DNA of 25,657 bases. Source: an uncultured Eubacteriales bacterium (GTDB lineage: Bacteria > Bacillota > Clostridia > Oscillospirales > Oscillospiraceae). The notes under the pieces were generated by a model. It was given only the letters and a program-made list of their open reading frames with translations, was not told where the DNA came from and made no database searches. Positions within the stretch are counted from its first letter, which is position 1, and the number at the start of each line of letters is the position of its first letter. The DNA is taken from contig CAKTSK010000027.1 of NCBI GenBank assembly GCA_934597725.1, forward strand, positions 1 through 25,657, written 5' to 3'. This document shows positions 13,996 to 22,094 of the stretch, in pieces. Made by a program: the position numbers and the translations under genes.

Positions 13996-16900
13996 TTCGC
14001 CAGTCCCTCCTTCGGCTCCAGACTGTTGCGTCTCTGGATCAGACTGTCATAGCGGTCCAGGGCGTTCTTCTCGGACTCTGCGAAGAGCGATGCTGCATGA
14101 TCGGGGTTCTTCATGCTCAGGGAGGCGTAACGGACCTCGCCTCTCAGGAAGGTCTGATAGTCCTCATTGGGCTTTGCGCTGTCGATCTGCAGGGGGTTCT
14201 TGCCCTCTTCGGCCAGACGAGGATCGAACCGCAGCAGGTTCCAGTATCCGGCCCGGACAGCCTTCTTCATCTCGGGCATGGACCGGTTCATGCCGGCCTT
14301 CAGGCCGTGGTTGATACAAGGTGCATAGGCAATGATCAGGGAGGGCCCGTCATAGCTCTCGGCCTCGCGCAGGGCGCGCAGGGTCTGGGCGGGGTTGGCG
14401 CCGATGGCCACCTGAGCCACATAGACATGGCCGCTGGTCATGGCGATCTGTGCCAGGTCCTTCTTGCCGGTGGGCTTGCCGCCGGCGGCGAACTGTGCCA
14501 CCGCGCCGGTGGGGGTCGCCTTGGAGGACTGACCGCCGGTGTTGGAGTAGACCTCGGTGTCGAAGACCAGCACGTTGAAGTTCTCGCGGGAAGCCAGGAT
14601 GTGGTCCAGGCCGCCGTAGCCGATGTCATAGGCCCAGCCGTCGCCGCCGAAGATCCACATGGAGGGCTTGCCCAGCAGGTCGGCGTTCTTGATGACGAAC
14701 TGTGCGTCCTCGTTCTCGGGATAGACCTTGCACAGCTCCACCAGCGCGTCGCCCAGGTGGTTGGCATTGCTGTTGTTCCGGTTCTTCAGCCAGGCGTTGG
14801 CCACGCCGCCGAAGGCGGGGTTCTTGGCCAGGCGCTCCACCACGGTCTTGATGCCCTCGCGGCGGGTCCGCATACTCACGGACATGCCGTAGCCGAACTC
14901 GGCGTTGTCCTCAAACAGGGAGTTTGCCCAAGCGGGGCCGCGGCCCTGCTCATCGACCACATAGGGCATACTGGGCACGGAAGCGCCCCAGATGGAGGAA
15001 CAGCCGGTGGCGTTGGCGATGATGGCATGGTCGCCGAAGAGCTGGGTGACCATCTTGGCATAGGGCGTCTCGCCGCAGCCGGGGCAGGCGCCGGAGTATT
15101 CCAGATAAGGCCGCAGGAACTGAGACTCCTTCACGCTCTTGTCAGAGCCCTTCTGCACGCCGACCTTCTTGGCGTACTCGAAGATCTCCTGATCCTGGTG
15201 CATCCGGCCGGAGGCGCGCTCCATGGACAGTGCCTTGCCGTGGGCGGGGCACATCTCCACGCAGGAGCCGCAGCCGGTGCAGTCCTCGGCGGACACGGCC
15301 ACCAGGAACTTCTTGCCGGGAACGGTCTTGCTCTCTGCGGTGGTCAGGCCCTTGGCGTCCTCTTCCTTCAGCACGAAGGGACGGATGACGGCGTGGGGGC
15401 AGACCGTGGCGCACCAGTTGCACTGGGTGCAGTTCTCAGCGTGCCAGACGGGGATGTCCACAGCGATGCCGCGCTTCTCAAAGGCAGCCGTGCCGGAGGG
15501 CACCTTGCCGGTGACATAGGGCAGGAAGGCGGAGACGGGCAGGGCGTCGCCTTCCAGGTTGTTGGTGGGGATGAGGATGTTGCGGACATAGGCGTCCTGC
15601 TCGGCGTTGACGGTGTTCAGCTTCAGCTCTGCCTTCTCGCCGTCCTGGGCGGTGGCCCAGCTGGCAGGGACGTCCACCTTCTTGGCGGCCGTCTGGCCGG
15701 CCATCACGGCGGCCACGTTCATGTCCACGATGTTCTGGCCCTTGGTGCCATAGTCGTTGATGATGCCCTGCTTCATGTACTCAATGGCTTCCTCGGCAGG
15801 GATCAGATCCGCCAGCTTGAAGTAAGCGGACTGGATGATGGTGTTGATGCGGCCCTTCAGACCGATGCTGCGGGCGATGTTCACAGCGTCGCAGGTGTAG
15901 AACTGGATGTTCTTCTCGGCGATGGCCCGCTTGATGTCGGCAGGCAGGCGGGCTTCCAGCTCCTCCCCTTCCCAATCGCAGTTGAGCATGAAGATGCCGC
16001 CGGGCTTCACGTCCCGCACCATGTCATACTTGCCGATGTAGGCGGGGTTGCCGCAGACCACGCAGTCTGCTGCGCCCACATAGTAGGAGGAACGGATGGG
16101 CTTGTCGCCGAACCGCAGGTGGCTGATGGTCAGGCCGCCGGACTTCTTGGAGTCGTACTGGAAATAAGCCTGGACATACTTGTCGGTGTGGTCGCCGATG
16201 ATCTTGGAGGTGTTCTTGGAAGCACCCACCAGACCGTCGGAGCCGATGCCCCAGAACTTCACGGAAGCCTGGGTGGGATCGTGAGGCATCTCAAAGGCGC
16301 ACTTCTCCACAGACAGGTTGGTCACGTCGTCCACGATGCTCACGGTGAAGTGGTTGTGGCCGCCCTTGGCCAGGTGCTGGAAGACGGAGTACATGTCGGC
16401 GGGGGTGGTGTCCTTGGAGGACAGGCCGTAACGGCCGCCGATCACCCGCACGTCGGTGCGGCCGGCCTCGTTGAGCACGGCCACCACGTCCAGATACAGA
16501 GGCTCGCCGAAAGCGCCGGGCTCCTTGGTGCGGTCCAGCACGGCGATCCGCTGCACGGTCTCGGGCAGCTCGGCCAGCAGGTGCTTGGCGGAGAAGGGAC
16601 GATAGAGGTGGACCTCCAGCACGCCGACCTTCTTGCCCTGGGCGGTCATCACGTCCACGACCTCCTCCAGGGTGCCGCAGACGGAACCCATGGCCACGAT
16701 CACGTCGGTGGCATCGGGAGCGCCGTAGTAGTTGAAGGGCTTGTAGTTGGTGCCGATGGCCTCGTTGACCTTGTTCATGTTCTCCACCACGACGTCAACC
16801 AGGTTGTTGTACGCGGTGTTGGAGGCCTCGCGGTGCTGGAAGAAGGTTTCCGGGGGCTCGTTGGAGCCGCGGTGATAGGGGTGGTGGGGCAGGTTGGCCT

Positions 16901-17522
16901 GCTCGTGGAAGCGGTCCACGGCATCCCAGTCCACCATGCCCTTCAGGGTCTCATAGTCCCAGGTCCGCAGCTTCTGGATCTCGTGGGAGGTGCGGAAGCC
17001 GTCGAAGAAGTTGATGAAGCCCATGCTGGCCTGGATGGCAGACAGATGGGACACGGGCGCCAGGTCCATGACCTCCTGGGGGGTGCCGGCGGCCAGCATC
17101 GCCATGCCGGTGCCGCGGCAGGCCATCACGTCCTGATGGTCGCCGAAGATGGACAGGGCGTGGGTGGTCAGGGTACGGGCTGCCACATGGAACACGCCGG
17201 GCAGGCCCTCGCCGGCGATCTTATACAGGTTGGGGATCATCAGCAGCAGGCCCTGAGACGCGGTAAAGGTGGTCGTCAGAGCGCCGGTGGACAGGGAGCC
17301 GTGCACGGCGCCGGCAGCGCCGGCCTCAGACTCCATTTCCACGATGTTCACCCGGTGACCGAAGATGTTTCTGCGGTCTTGGTTGGCCCATTCGTCCACA
17401 TGCTCCGCCATGGGGGAGGAGGGCGTGATGGGGTAAATTGCAGCGACTTCGGTGAAGGCATAGGCAACGTGGCCGGCGGCCGCGTTGGCGTCCATGCTCT
17501 TAAAGGGTCTGGTGTCTCTCAT
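13992..17522 (-). CDS. nifJ: Pyruvate:ferredoxin oxidoreductase
   Basis: A 1176-residue single-chain PFOR, full family length. It oxidises pyruvate with CoA to acetyl-CoA and CO2, passing electrons to ferredoxin. Domain I starts with GHVAYAFTEVAAIYPITPSSPMAEH (pyruvate-binding Thr within YPITPSS). Two cluster motifs occur in the ferredoxin domain, CTQCNWCATVCP near residue 695 and CTGCGSCVEMCP near 745; CPGCGETPY near 812 contributes to the proximal cluster. The thiamine-diphosphate site is GDGWAYDIGYGGLDH near 957 with NTGGQSSK after it. The real start is the ATG at 17522, with AAAGGAGG 9 bases upstream; the frame open to 17744 is read-through above it. Both ends overlap neighbours by 4 bases. 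Confidence 0.95.
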   Translation of the reverse strand: MRDTRPFKSMDANAAAGHVAYAFTEVAAIYPITPSSPMAEHVDEWANQDRRNIFGHRVNIVEMESEAGAAGAVHGSLSTGALTTTFTASQGLLLMIPNLYKIAGEGLPGVFHVAARTLTTHALSIFGDHQDVMACRGTGMAMLAAGTPQEVMDLAPVSHLSAIQASMGFINFFDGFRTSHEIQKLRTWDYETLKGMVDWDAVDRFHEQANLPHHPYHRGSNEPPETFFQHREASNTAYNNLVDVVVENMNKVNEAIGTNYKPFNYYGAPDATDVIVAMGSVCGTLEEVVDVMTAQGKKVGVLEVHLYRPFSAKHLLAELPETVQRIAVLDRTKEPGAFGEPLYLDVVAVLNEAGRTDVRVIGGRYGLSSKDTTPADMYSVFQHLAKGGHNHFTVSIVDDVTNLSVEKCAFEMPHDPTQASVKFWGIGSDGLVGASKNTSKIIGDHTDKYVQAYFQYDSKKSGGLTISHLRFGDKPIRSSYYVGAADCVVCGNPAYIGKYDMVRDVKPGGIFMLNCDWEGEELEARLPADIKRAIAEKNIQFYTCDAVNIARSIGLKGRINTIIQSAYFKLADLIPAEEAIEYMKQGIINDYGTKGQNIVDMNVAAVMAGQTAAKKVDVPASWATAQDGEKAELKLNTVNAEQDAYVRNILIPTNNLEGDALPVSAFLPYVTGKVPSGTAAFEKRGIAVDIPVWHAENCTQCNWCATVCPHAVIRPFVLKEEDAKGLTTAESKTVPGKKFLVAVSAEDCTGCGSCVEMCPAHGKALSMERASGRMHQDQEIFEYAKKVGVQKGSDKSVKESQFLRPYLEYSGACPGCGETPYAKMVTQLFGDHAIIANATGCSSIWGASVPSMPYVVDEQGRGPAWANSLFEDNAEFGYGMSVSMRTRREGIKTVVERLAKNPAFGGVANAWLKNRNNSNANHLGDALVELCKVYPENEDAQFVIKNADLLGKPSMWIFGGDGWAYDIGYGGLDHILASRENFNVLVFDTEVYSNTGGQSSKATPTGAVAQFAAGGKPTGKKDLAQIAMTSGHVYVAQVAIGANPAQTLRALREAESYDGPSLIIAYAPCINHGLKAGMNRSMPEMKKAVRAGYWNLLRFDPRLAEEGKNPLQIDSAKPNEDYQTFLRGEVRYASLSMKNPDHAASLFAESEKNALDRYDSLIQRRNSLEPKEGLAK

Positions 17523-18793
17523 TTCGCTGCGCCTCCTTTCTGTGCTGCCATGGCACGGACCTGAACGTAAGTGAACTCCGGCATCTCCCGGCCGGTGATC
17601 ACACCGTTGGGGCAGACATAGGAGCAGATGTTGCAGTCCTCGCAGCGCTCGGCGTCGATCACGGCACGGCCGTCTTCCAGGTGGATCAGCCCGTCGGGGC
17701 AGTTGTCCACGCAGTCGCCGCAGCCGATGCAGCTCACCCAGCACAGCTGCTTACGCAGCTCGGGGTCGTCCTTGGAGGCGCAGGGGACCATCTTGGCGCC
17801 CTTGTAGGGCAGGATGACCGGCAGCTCCTGGGGGCAGACATGGACGCAGGCGGTGCAGCCCACGCACTTGTCGGGGTCGACCTTGGCCGTGCCCTGGACG
17901 ATGTGCAGGGCGTCGAAGCGGCAGGCCTTGACGCAGTCGCCGAAGCCGGCGCAGCCGTAGTTGCAGTGGCCGTCCAGGGACATCTGCACGGCCTCCCGGC
18001 AGGTGGTGGCGCCGGCCTTGGAGTAGACGTCGTGGTTGTGCCAGCCGCCCCGGCAGCGCACGAAGGAGACGGTGGACTTGAGCTTGGTCAGGTCGTGGTA
18101 GGTGTCCACGATGATCTTCTTCCGGCAGGAAACCGTGCAGGCGGCGCAGCCCACGCACTTGTCATAGTCGATCTGTGCGCAGTTGTCCACCACGGAGATG
18201 GCGTCCTCGGGGCAGGCCTCCACGCAGTCGCCGCAGCCGATACAGCTGTAGCCGCACATACGGATGGCCCGGTCCTCCTCGTCCTTGTTGGAGCAGGGAA
18301 CGAAGTTGGAGGCATCCTCGGGGAGCATGTGGATCAGGTTCTGCACGCAGGCGTTGGCGCAGGCGCCGCAGCCGTTGCAGAGGTTCTTGTCCACCCGGAC
18401 GGTTCCGTCCACGATGGACATGGCGCCGAAGGTACAGGCGGCCACGCAGGAGCCGGCGCCCACGCACCCGTAGTGACATTCCCGATCGGCAAAGCCGCTC
18501 TTGACGGCTTCCTCACAGGAAGAATAGACCTTCAGACGGTATTTGCCTGCCGCACTGCCGGAACATTTGATGAAGGCGACCTCTGCCTTAGCAGAGACCA
18601 CTTCTCCCCCGGTCAGGGCAGCGATGGCAGCAACATCGTCCTGAGAACAGGCAGGACACAGGTTGGCCGGACCGCCGTTGGCGATGGCTTTCGCGCATTC
18701 GTCACAAGTGGCAAATCCGCATCCGCCGCGCCCAGTGCAGTCTCCGCCCGGAAGCAGCTTCCGAACTTCATTTGCAAGATGATTTGGCTGCAT
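17519..18793 (-). CDS. RnfB-like soluble polyferredoxin with internal duplication
   Basis: A 424-residue protein with about 47 cysteines and no membrane segment. Residues 1-50 match the Fe-S domain that follows the membrane anchor in RnfB (GGDCTGRGGCGFATCDEC), but the anchor is missing. Residues 72-223 and 242-394 are two copies of the same unit, each with a C-x3-C-x5-C-x3-C site and three CxxCxxCxxxC sites, so eight or nine [4Fe-4S] clusters are expected. It should act as a cytoplasmic electron wire. It is the first gene of the operon, its stop overlapping the PFOR start (ATGA), which makes it a likely acceptor for PFOR electrons. AAGGATGTG precedes the ATG. Its partner chemistry has not been identified. 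Confidence 0.85.
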   Translation of the reverse strand: MQPNHLANEVRKLLPGGDCTGRGGCGFATCDECAKAIANGGPANLCPACSQDDVAAIAALTGGEVVSAKAEVAFIKCSGSAAGKYRLKVYSSCEEAVKSGFADRECHYGCVGAGSCVAACTFGAMSIVDGTVRVDKNLCNGCGACANACVQNLIHMLPEDASNFVPCSNKDEEDRAIRMCGYSCIGCGDCVEACPEDAISVVDNCAQIDYDKCVGCAACTVSCRKKIIVDTYHDLTKLKSTVSFVRCRGGWHNHDVYSKAGATTCREAVQMSLDGHCNYGCAGFGDCVKACRFDALHIVQGTAKVDPDKCVGCTACVHVCPQELPVILPYKGAKMVPCASKDDPELRKQLCWVSCIGCGDCVDNCPDGLIHLEDGRAVIDAERCEDCNICSYVCPNGVITGREMPEFTYVQVRAMAAQKGGAAK

Positions 18794-18848
18794 ACGTAAT
18801 TCACATCCTTAAAAAATCCATTGGGTTTATCTTATAAAATCCACGGTC

Positions 18849-18877
18849 ATTATCATCCAAAACAAACAGAATGTCAA
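18849..18877 (-). promoter_or_regulatory. Promoter of the polyferredoxin-PFOR-gltA operon
   Basis: On the minus strand a perfect TTGACA (18872-18877) and GATAAT (18849-18854) are 17 bases apart, giving a leader of about 50 bases before the ATG at 18793. The surroundings are unusually AT-rich for this window. It is a strong promoter, as expected for a central fermentation operon. Confidence 0.85.
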
Positions 18878-18997
18878 CACAATTTTTAGTCTTTCCCCTA
18901 ATTTTTTTGGATTTTTTGCTGGAAATCCCTCCGCTGTCCCCTTCTCCTTTTATTAGCTTGTGCTAACATCTGGCCGTTCTCTTTTCCACTTCTGTCA

Positions 18998-19026
18998 TTG
19001 ACATCTGTCATCTCCTATGTTAGAGT
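18998..19026 (+). promoter_or_regulatory. Plus-strand promoter before the candidate structured RNA
   Basis: TTGACA (18998-19003) and TAGAGT (19021-19026) are 17 bases apart. The -35 box is flanked by two direct copies of TCTGTCAT (18991-18998 and 19004-19011), and TGACATCTGTCA forms a short palindrome over it, a possible regulator site. No protein gene starts at a sensible distance downstream. Confidence 0.55.
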
Positions 19027-19032
19027 AAAATA

Positions 19033-19350
19033 GCAGATATTTACAGATTTATGGCGGCGTTTTTTGTGCCCGGGCAGACCTCCGGCCCTGTCCGGGTTCC
19101 AGGATCTCCCTTCTCCCCGTTGGCATCAAGGCGCACCGACGGCAGGGATGCCGCCCCCCTGCCCCGGCCCTTCCCGGCCGCACCGCAGCTCCGGTGCCGG
19201 TCCCTCCGGCCGGCGGCTTTTGCTGCGGCCCGCCGCCCCCGCCAGGATGCCGCAAGGGCAGTCCGCCCCCGTCTCCGGTGCGGCGGCCGGCCCTCTTCTG
19301 GCCGAACGGACGACGGTCCCTGTCTCCAACACAGAGACAGTTTTCTCTTT
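19033..19350 (+). ncRNA. Candidate structured non-coding RNA, family not recognised
   Basis: About 315 bases between a promoter (18998-19026) and a terminator (19320-19350) with no credible reading frame on either strand. The sequence is very GC-rich and holds several hairpins: CCCGGGCAG/CTGTCCGGG (9 pairs, starting near 19070), GGCAGGG/CCCTGCC near 19140-19165, and GCACCG/CGGTGC near 19180-19197. I looked for the signatures of RNase P RNA, tmRNA, SRP RNA and T-box leaders and found none; 6S RNA is possible but not shown. It could also be a long attenuated leader of dcd, or just GC-rich spacer. This fills most of the gene-free 18794-19460 interval. Confidence 0.35.
19320..19350 (+). terminator. 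Terminator of the candidate RNA
   Basis: CTGTCTC (19320-19326) pairs with GAGACAG (19334-19340) across a 7-base loop and is followed by TTTTCTCTTT (19341-19350). It faces the plus strand and lies 110 bases before dcd, so it ends something transcribed from the 19030-19320 region. Confidence 0.65.
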
Positions 19351-19390
19351 CGGCCCGCCGATGCCCCGGCAGCGCAGGTCGCGTTTATGT

Positions 19391-19396
19391 TATAAT
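19391..19396 (+). promoter_or_regulatory. Probable -10 box of dcd
   Basis: A perfect TATAAT (19391-19396) lies 64 bases before the dcd start, just after the terminator of the preceding segment. The expected -35 position shows no good match, so an activator or an extended element may be needed. Confidence 0.45.
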
Positions 19397-19460
19397 GATA
19401 TCAGGATACAGAACAAATTATATAAAAAGACAGAACGAATTATGTTAAGGAGGGACCCCC

Positions 19461-20000
19461 ATGCTGCTGTCCGGCGAGGAGATCAAAAAAAATCTGGGCG
19501 GAGACATCGTCATCGAACCGTTCCGCCCTTCCCAGCTCAACCCCAACAGCTACAACCTGCGCCTGTCCAACGAGCTGCTGGTCTATGACACCGACACCCT
19601 GGACATGAAGAAGAACAACCCCGTCAAGCGTCTGATCATCCCCGAGAGCGGCCTGCTGCTGGAGGCCAACAAGCTCTATCTGGGCCGCACCCTGGAATAC
19701 ACCAAAACCGACCGGTTCGTCCCCATGCTGGAGGGCCGTTCCTCGGTGGGCCGGCTGGGGCTGTTCATCCACGTCACCGCCGGCTTTGGCGACGTGGGCT
19801 TCTCCGGCTACTGGACCCTGGAGATGTTCTGCATCCACCCCATCGTCATCTATCCCAACGTGGAGATCTGTCAGATCTATTACCACACCATCCAGGGCGA
19901 CTATGAGAAGTACCACTCCGGCAAGTACCAGAACAACACCGGCGTCCAGCCCAGTATGCTGTACAAGGATTTCCTTCCCGAGAACGCCAAGGAGGACTGA
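19461..20000 (+). CDS. dcd: dCTP deaminase
   Basis: A 179-residue enzyme of the trimeric dUTPase/dCTP deaminase fold. It converts dCTP to dUTP (or, in bifunctional members, directly to dUMP), feeding thymidylate synthesis. Family marks are the N-terminal MLLSGEEIKK, QLNPNSYNLRL (about 25-35), and the catalytic segment EGRSSVGRLGLFIHVTAGFGD, whose Glu, Arg and Ser are the usual nucleotide-site residues, followed by GFSGYWTLEM. Length is close to the standard ~175-190. The ATG at 19461 has AAGGAGGG 6 bases before it. Deaminase-only versus bifunctional activity cannot be settled by eye. It appears to be transcribed alone and ends at a strong convergent hairpin. Confidence 0.92.
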   Translation: MLLSGEEIKKNLGGDIVIEPFRPSQLNPNSYNLRLSNELLVYDTDTLDMKKNNPVKRLIIPESGLLLEANKLYLGRTLEYTKTDRFVPMLEGRSSVGRLGLFIHVTAGFGDVGFSGYWTLEMFCIHPIVIYPNVEICQIYYHTIQGDYEKYHSGKYQNNTGVQPSMLYKDFLPENAKED

Positions 20001-20053
20001 GTGTCCGCCTGCCCCGTGGGCGGTCCGGCCGCCCCAACCATACAACGACACAA

Positions 20054-20092
20054 ACGGCCCGGCCCGCTGCCTTGTGCAGCGGGCCGGGCCGT
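20054..20092. terminator. Convergent terminator between dcd and the permease
   Basis: Perfect 17-base GC-rich stem ACGGCCCGGCCCGCTGC (20054-20070) with GCAGCGGGCCGGGCCGT (20076-20092), 5-base loop, followed by ATTTG on the plus strand and TTTGTG on the minus strand. It sits between convergent genes and can stop both transcripts. Confidence 0.8.
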
Positions 20093-20183
20093 ATTTGCAT
20101 CGGAAAAGAATCGCTTGTTCAGGAATCATAGGGTCGGGGCAGAGACGGGGGCCTCTGCGCCCGAATCAAGGGGTGAACGAGGA

Positions 20184-21680
20184 TCAGCCCTTCTTCGCGG
20201 CCAGCTTGGCAGCGTCCTTGGCATCCTGCTCGTCCAGCTCTGCGCGGGTGTTGTTGAGGTAGATCTCAATGCCTTCCTCCACGTTGGCCCGGCGCTCCTT
20301 CTTGGACATGCCGATGATCTCCATGACGAGACACAGAATGATGCCCACGAACAACCCGTAAGACGGGTTGGCACAGGTCGCGATTGCACCGGCGGTGATA
20401 CCGGCCACGCCACGCTCGACGTTGGTGCGGCACATATTGATGCCCACGTAGAAGGAGCCAAAGGCCTGGATCAGCAGGGTCTGTGCCATGGCCAGGGGCA
20501 GGATGGGCTTGATCAGGGCCATCAGCGGCACGATCAGCTGGCAGATCCATTTGGTGGTGTTGAAGGTACAGGCACCGCCAAAGATGGAGTACATGTTCTC
20601 CTTGCCGGTCTTATAGCGCTCGGCCACAGACACGGTCATAGCAGACCACAGGGGACCGGACATGGTGCAGGTAGGGCTGAAGAAGGCTTCGATCAGGTTC
20701 CGGAAGCCGCAGCACATGTTGGTGCGGTCGGGGTTGACGTCGATGTACTCATCCTGACGATACCGCTTGGTGTCTTCCATGAAGGCGGTGCCGCCCACGA
20801 TGTCGCCGAAGGCGATGACGTAGCACATGATGGCCATGGGCAGGGCCCGGAGAAGGATGTGTGCCGGCGGGATGCCGATGCCCAGAATGGAGAAGTTGTT
20901 CCAGACCCAGACCAGGCCGGGGAAGGGATTGAACCAGAAGGAGTGAACGGTGGAGAAATCAGGCAGCTCGCACTCGCCGATGATCATGGCGATGATGCCG
21001 GCCACGATGATGGCAGGCACGAAGCCGGCCTTGGTCAGCAGCTTGATGAACTTGCTCTTGCTGCCGAACTTGACCTTGCCGAAGCCGTTGGAGAACAGCA
21101 GGAACAGGCCCAGGGCGCATCCAATGGACCAGGAGATCGGGTAGGCAAAGAATCCCTTGCCGCCATCCGCCACTGCCTTGAACCCATACGGTCCGCAGCA
21201 GGCCGCAAAGCCAGAACCTATCAGGATGCCTGCCTTCAAGCTCTGGGGACAGATGTCGATGAGCTTGGTGGCGATGCCCGTCACACCCAGGATGACATAC
21301 ATTAGACCCAAGATCAACTCCATGCCTACCAGGGCATACATTCGGTCGGTCCCCTCGAAGTTGAGTAGGAACGCGGTGATCAAGGGCACGGCGGGGGTGA
21401 TCCATCCGCCGATCAGGGGGTCGCCCAGGGTGTTGTTGACCATGTACAGCAGCTCATGGACAAACACGATGGACAGCGCCATTTCAAAGGTAAACCCAAA
21501 CAGGTCTTGCAGGTACGCAGTGGCTGCCGAGCCGGTCATAAAGACGACGCAGGCCTGGATCATTTCCGGGATCTCCCATTCGTAGTGAATGAAAGGGATA
21601 CGAAGGTCGAACTTCCAGATCTTGATACAAGGCTGCTTCTCACCGTCCTTACGCCGCGCGGTAGGAAGCATGAGATTCAT
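20184..21680 (-). CDS. NCS2/UraA-like membrane permease, substrate unknown
   Basis: A 498-residue membrane protein with about 12-14 hydrophobic segments. The pattern fits the 7+7 inverted-repeat fold of the nucleobase (NCS2) and SulP transporters: a first segment in PEMIQACVVFMTGSAATAYLQ, a short broken helix near GDPLIGGWITPAVPLI, and the cytoplasmic-facing GDIVGGTAFMEDTKRYR in the second half. The EYIDVNPDRTNMCCGFRNLIEA stretch and the charged tail (ERRANVEEG to AAKKG) are also notable. A xanthine, uracil or anion substrate is possible; none is shown. I start at the ATG at 21680, with AGGAGGG 6 bases upstream, rather than at 21740. It is monocistronic, with its own promoter and a ~110-base leader. 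Confidence 0.6.
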   Translation of the reverse strand: MNLMLPTARRKDGEKQPCIKIWKFDLRIPFIHYEWEIPEMIQACVVFMTGSAATAYLQDLFGFTFEMALSIVFVHELLYMVNNTLGDPLIGGWITPAVPLITAFLLNFEGTDRMYALVGMELILGLMYVILGVTGIATKLIDICPQSLKAGILIGSGFAACCGPYGFKAVADGGKGFFAYPISWSIGCALGLFLLFSNGFGKVKFGSKSKFIKLLTKAGFVPAIIVAGIIAMIIGECELPDFSTVHSFWFNPFPGLVWVWNNFSILGIGIPPAHILLRALPMAIMCYVIAFGDIVGGTAFMEDTKRYRQDEYIDVNPDRTNMCCGFRNLIEAFFSPTCTMSGPLWSAMTVSVAERYKTGKENMYSIFGGACTFNTTKWICQLIVPLMALIKPILPLAMAQTLLIQAFGSFYVGINMCRTNVERGVAGITAGAIATCANPSYGLFVGIILCLVMEIIGMSKKERRANVEEGIEIYLNNTRAELDEQDAKDAAKLAAKKG

Positions 21681-21735
21681 TACGGTCCCTCCTAACAAAA
21701 AATAAACATTTCCTCTGGCTTGCAGCTTTTCTGTC

Positions 21736-21760
21736 AACAAGGCGTCGCCACGGCCTTGTT
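21736..21760 (-). promoter_or_regulatory. Leader hairpin of the permease gene
   Basis: An 8-base stem, AACAAGGC (minus strand, 21753-21760) with GCCTTGTT (21736-21743), lies in the leader between the promoter and the permease start. No T tract follows, so it is not a terminator. No known riboswitch motif was recognised. Confidence 0.35.
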
Positions 21761-21797
21761 CCGCTCCACGTTCACGTTCTCTCCTGAATGCACTGCC

Positions 21798-21826
21798 ATT
21801 ATCTTCCTAAACTTCGCAAAAGTCAA
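21798..21826 (-). promoter_or_regulatory. Promoter of the permease gene
   Basis: TTGACT (21821-21826) and GATAAT (21798-21803) with a 17-base spacer on the minus strand, about 110 bases before the start codon. Confidence 0.75.
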
Positions 21827-22094
21827 TCAATATTCTCTTGTGATTTTTACCAAATGTCCATTATTTGCACAAGAACCGATTTGTTTTTTTGTTCTTGTTG
21901 CTCATTTTTACCGCTTATTTTTACAAAATATGAAATAAAACATGTCTGTTTTGTGAACTCTATGCATATTATTGCAACTGTTTGTTCGGTATTTATCCGC
22001 AGAAGCCGAACCTTCTTTTGAGAAATTTTTTCTCTTATCATAGATGACAACGCTCATTTTATGAAAGTATTCCTTCTGCGTCTTTCATTTTGTC
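21827..22094. other. AT-rich intergenic stretch without recognisable genes
   Basis: This stretch between the permease promoter and the LCP terminator is much more AT-rich than the coding sequence around it. Short frames occur on both strands but have no binding sites or recognisable products. It contains one inverted repeat, ACAAGAAC/GTTCTTGT (21869-21898), with a T-rich loop, and several T runs. It may hold upstream control sites for the permease; nothing specific is supported. Confidence 0.5.

Noticed and set aside
14097..17564. A 1155-codon open frame on the plus strand
   Set aside because: It is the antisense of the PFOR gene. Its product is Gly/His/Val/Ala-rich with no recognisable domain, and the minus-strand PFOR has all cofactor motifs.
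17523..17744. N-terminal extension of the PFOR frame
   Set aside because: It overlaps the end of the polyferredoxin gene; the ATG at 17522 has a proper binding site and matches the usual PFOR start.
19049..19588. Several frames in the GC-rich segment before dcd
   Set aside because: Products are Pro/Arg/Gly-rich in all frames, as expected of non-coding GC-rich DNA; none has a good binding site or known domain.
21736..21760. Riboswitch before the permease
   Set aside because: Only one simple hairpin is visible; conserved elements of purine, PreQ1 or guanidine riboswitches were not found.
21847..22050. 67-codon frame on the minus strand in the AT-rich gap
   Set aside because: No ribosome binding site, no recognisable domain, and composition typical of AT-rich non-coding DNA.
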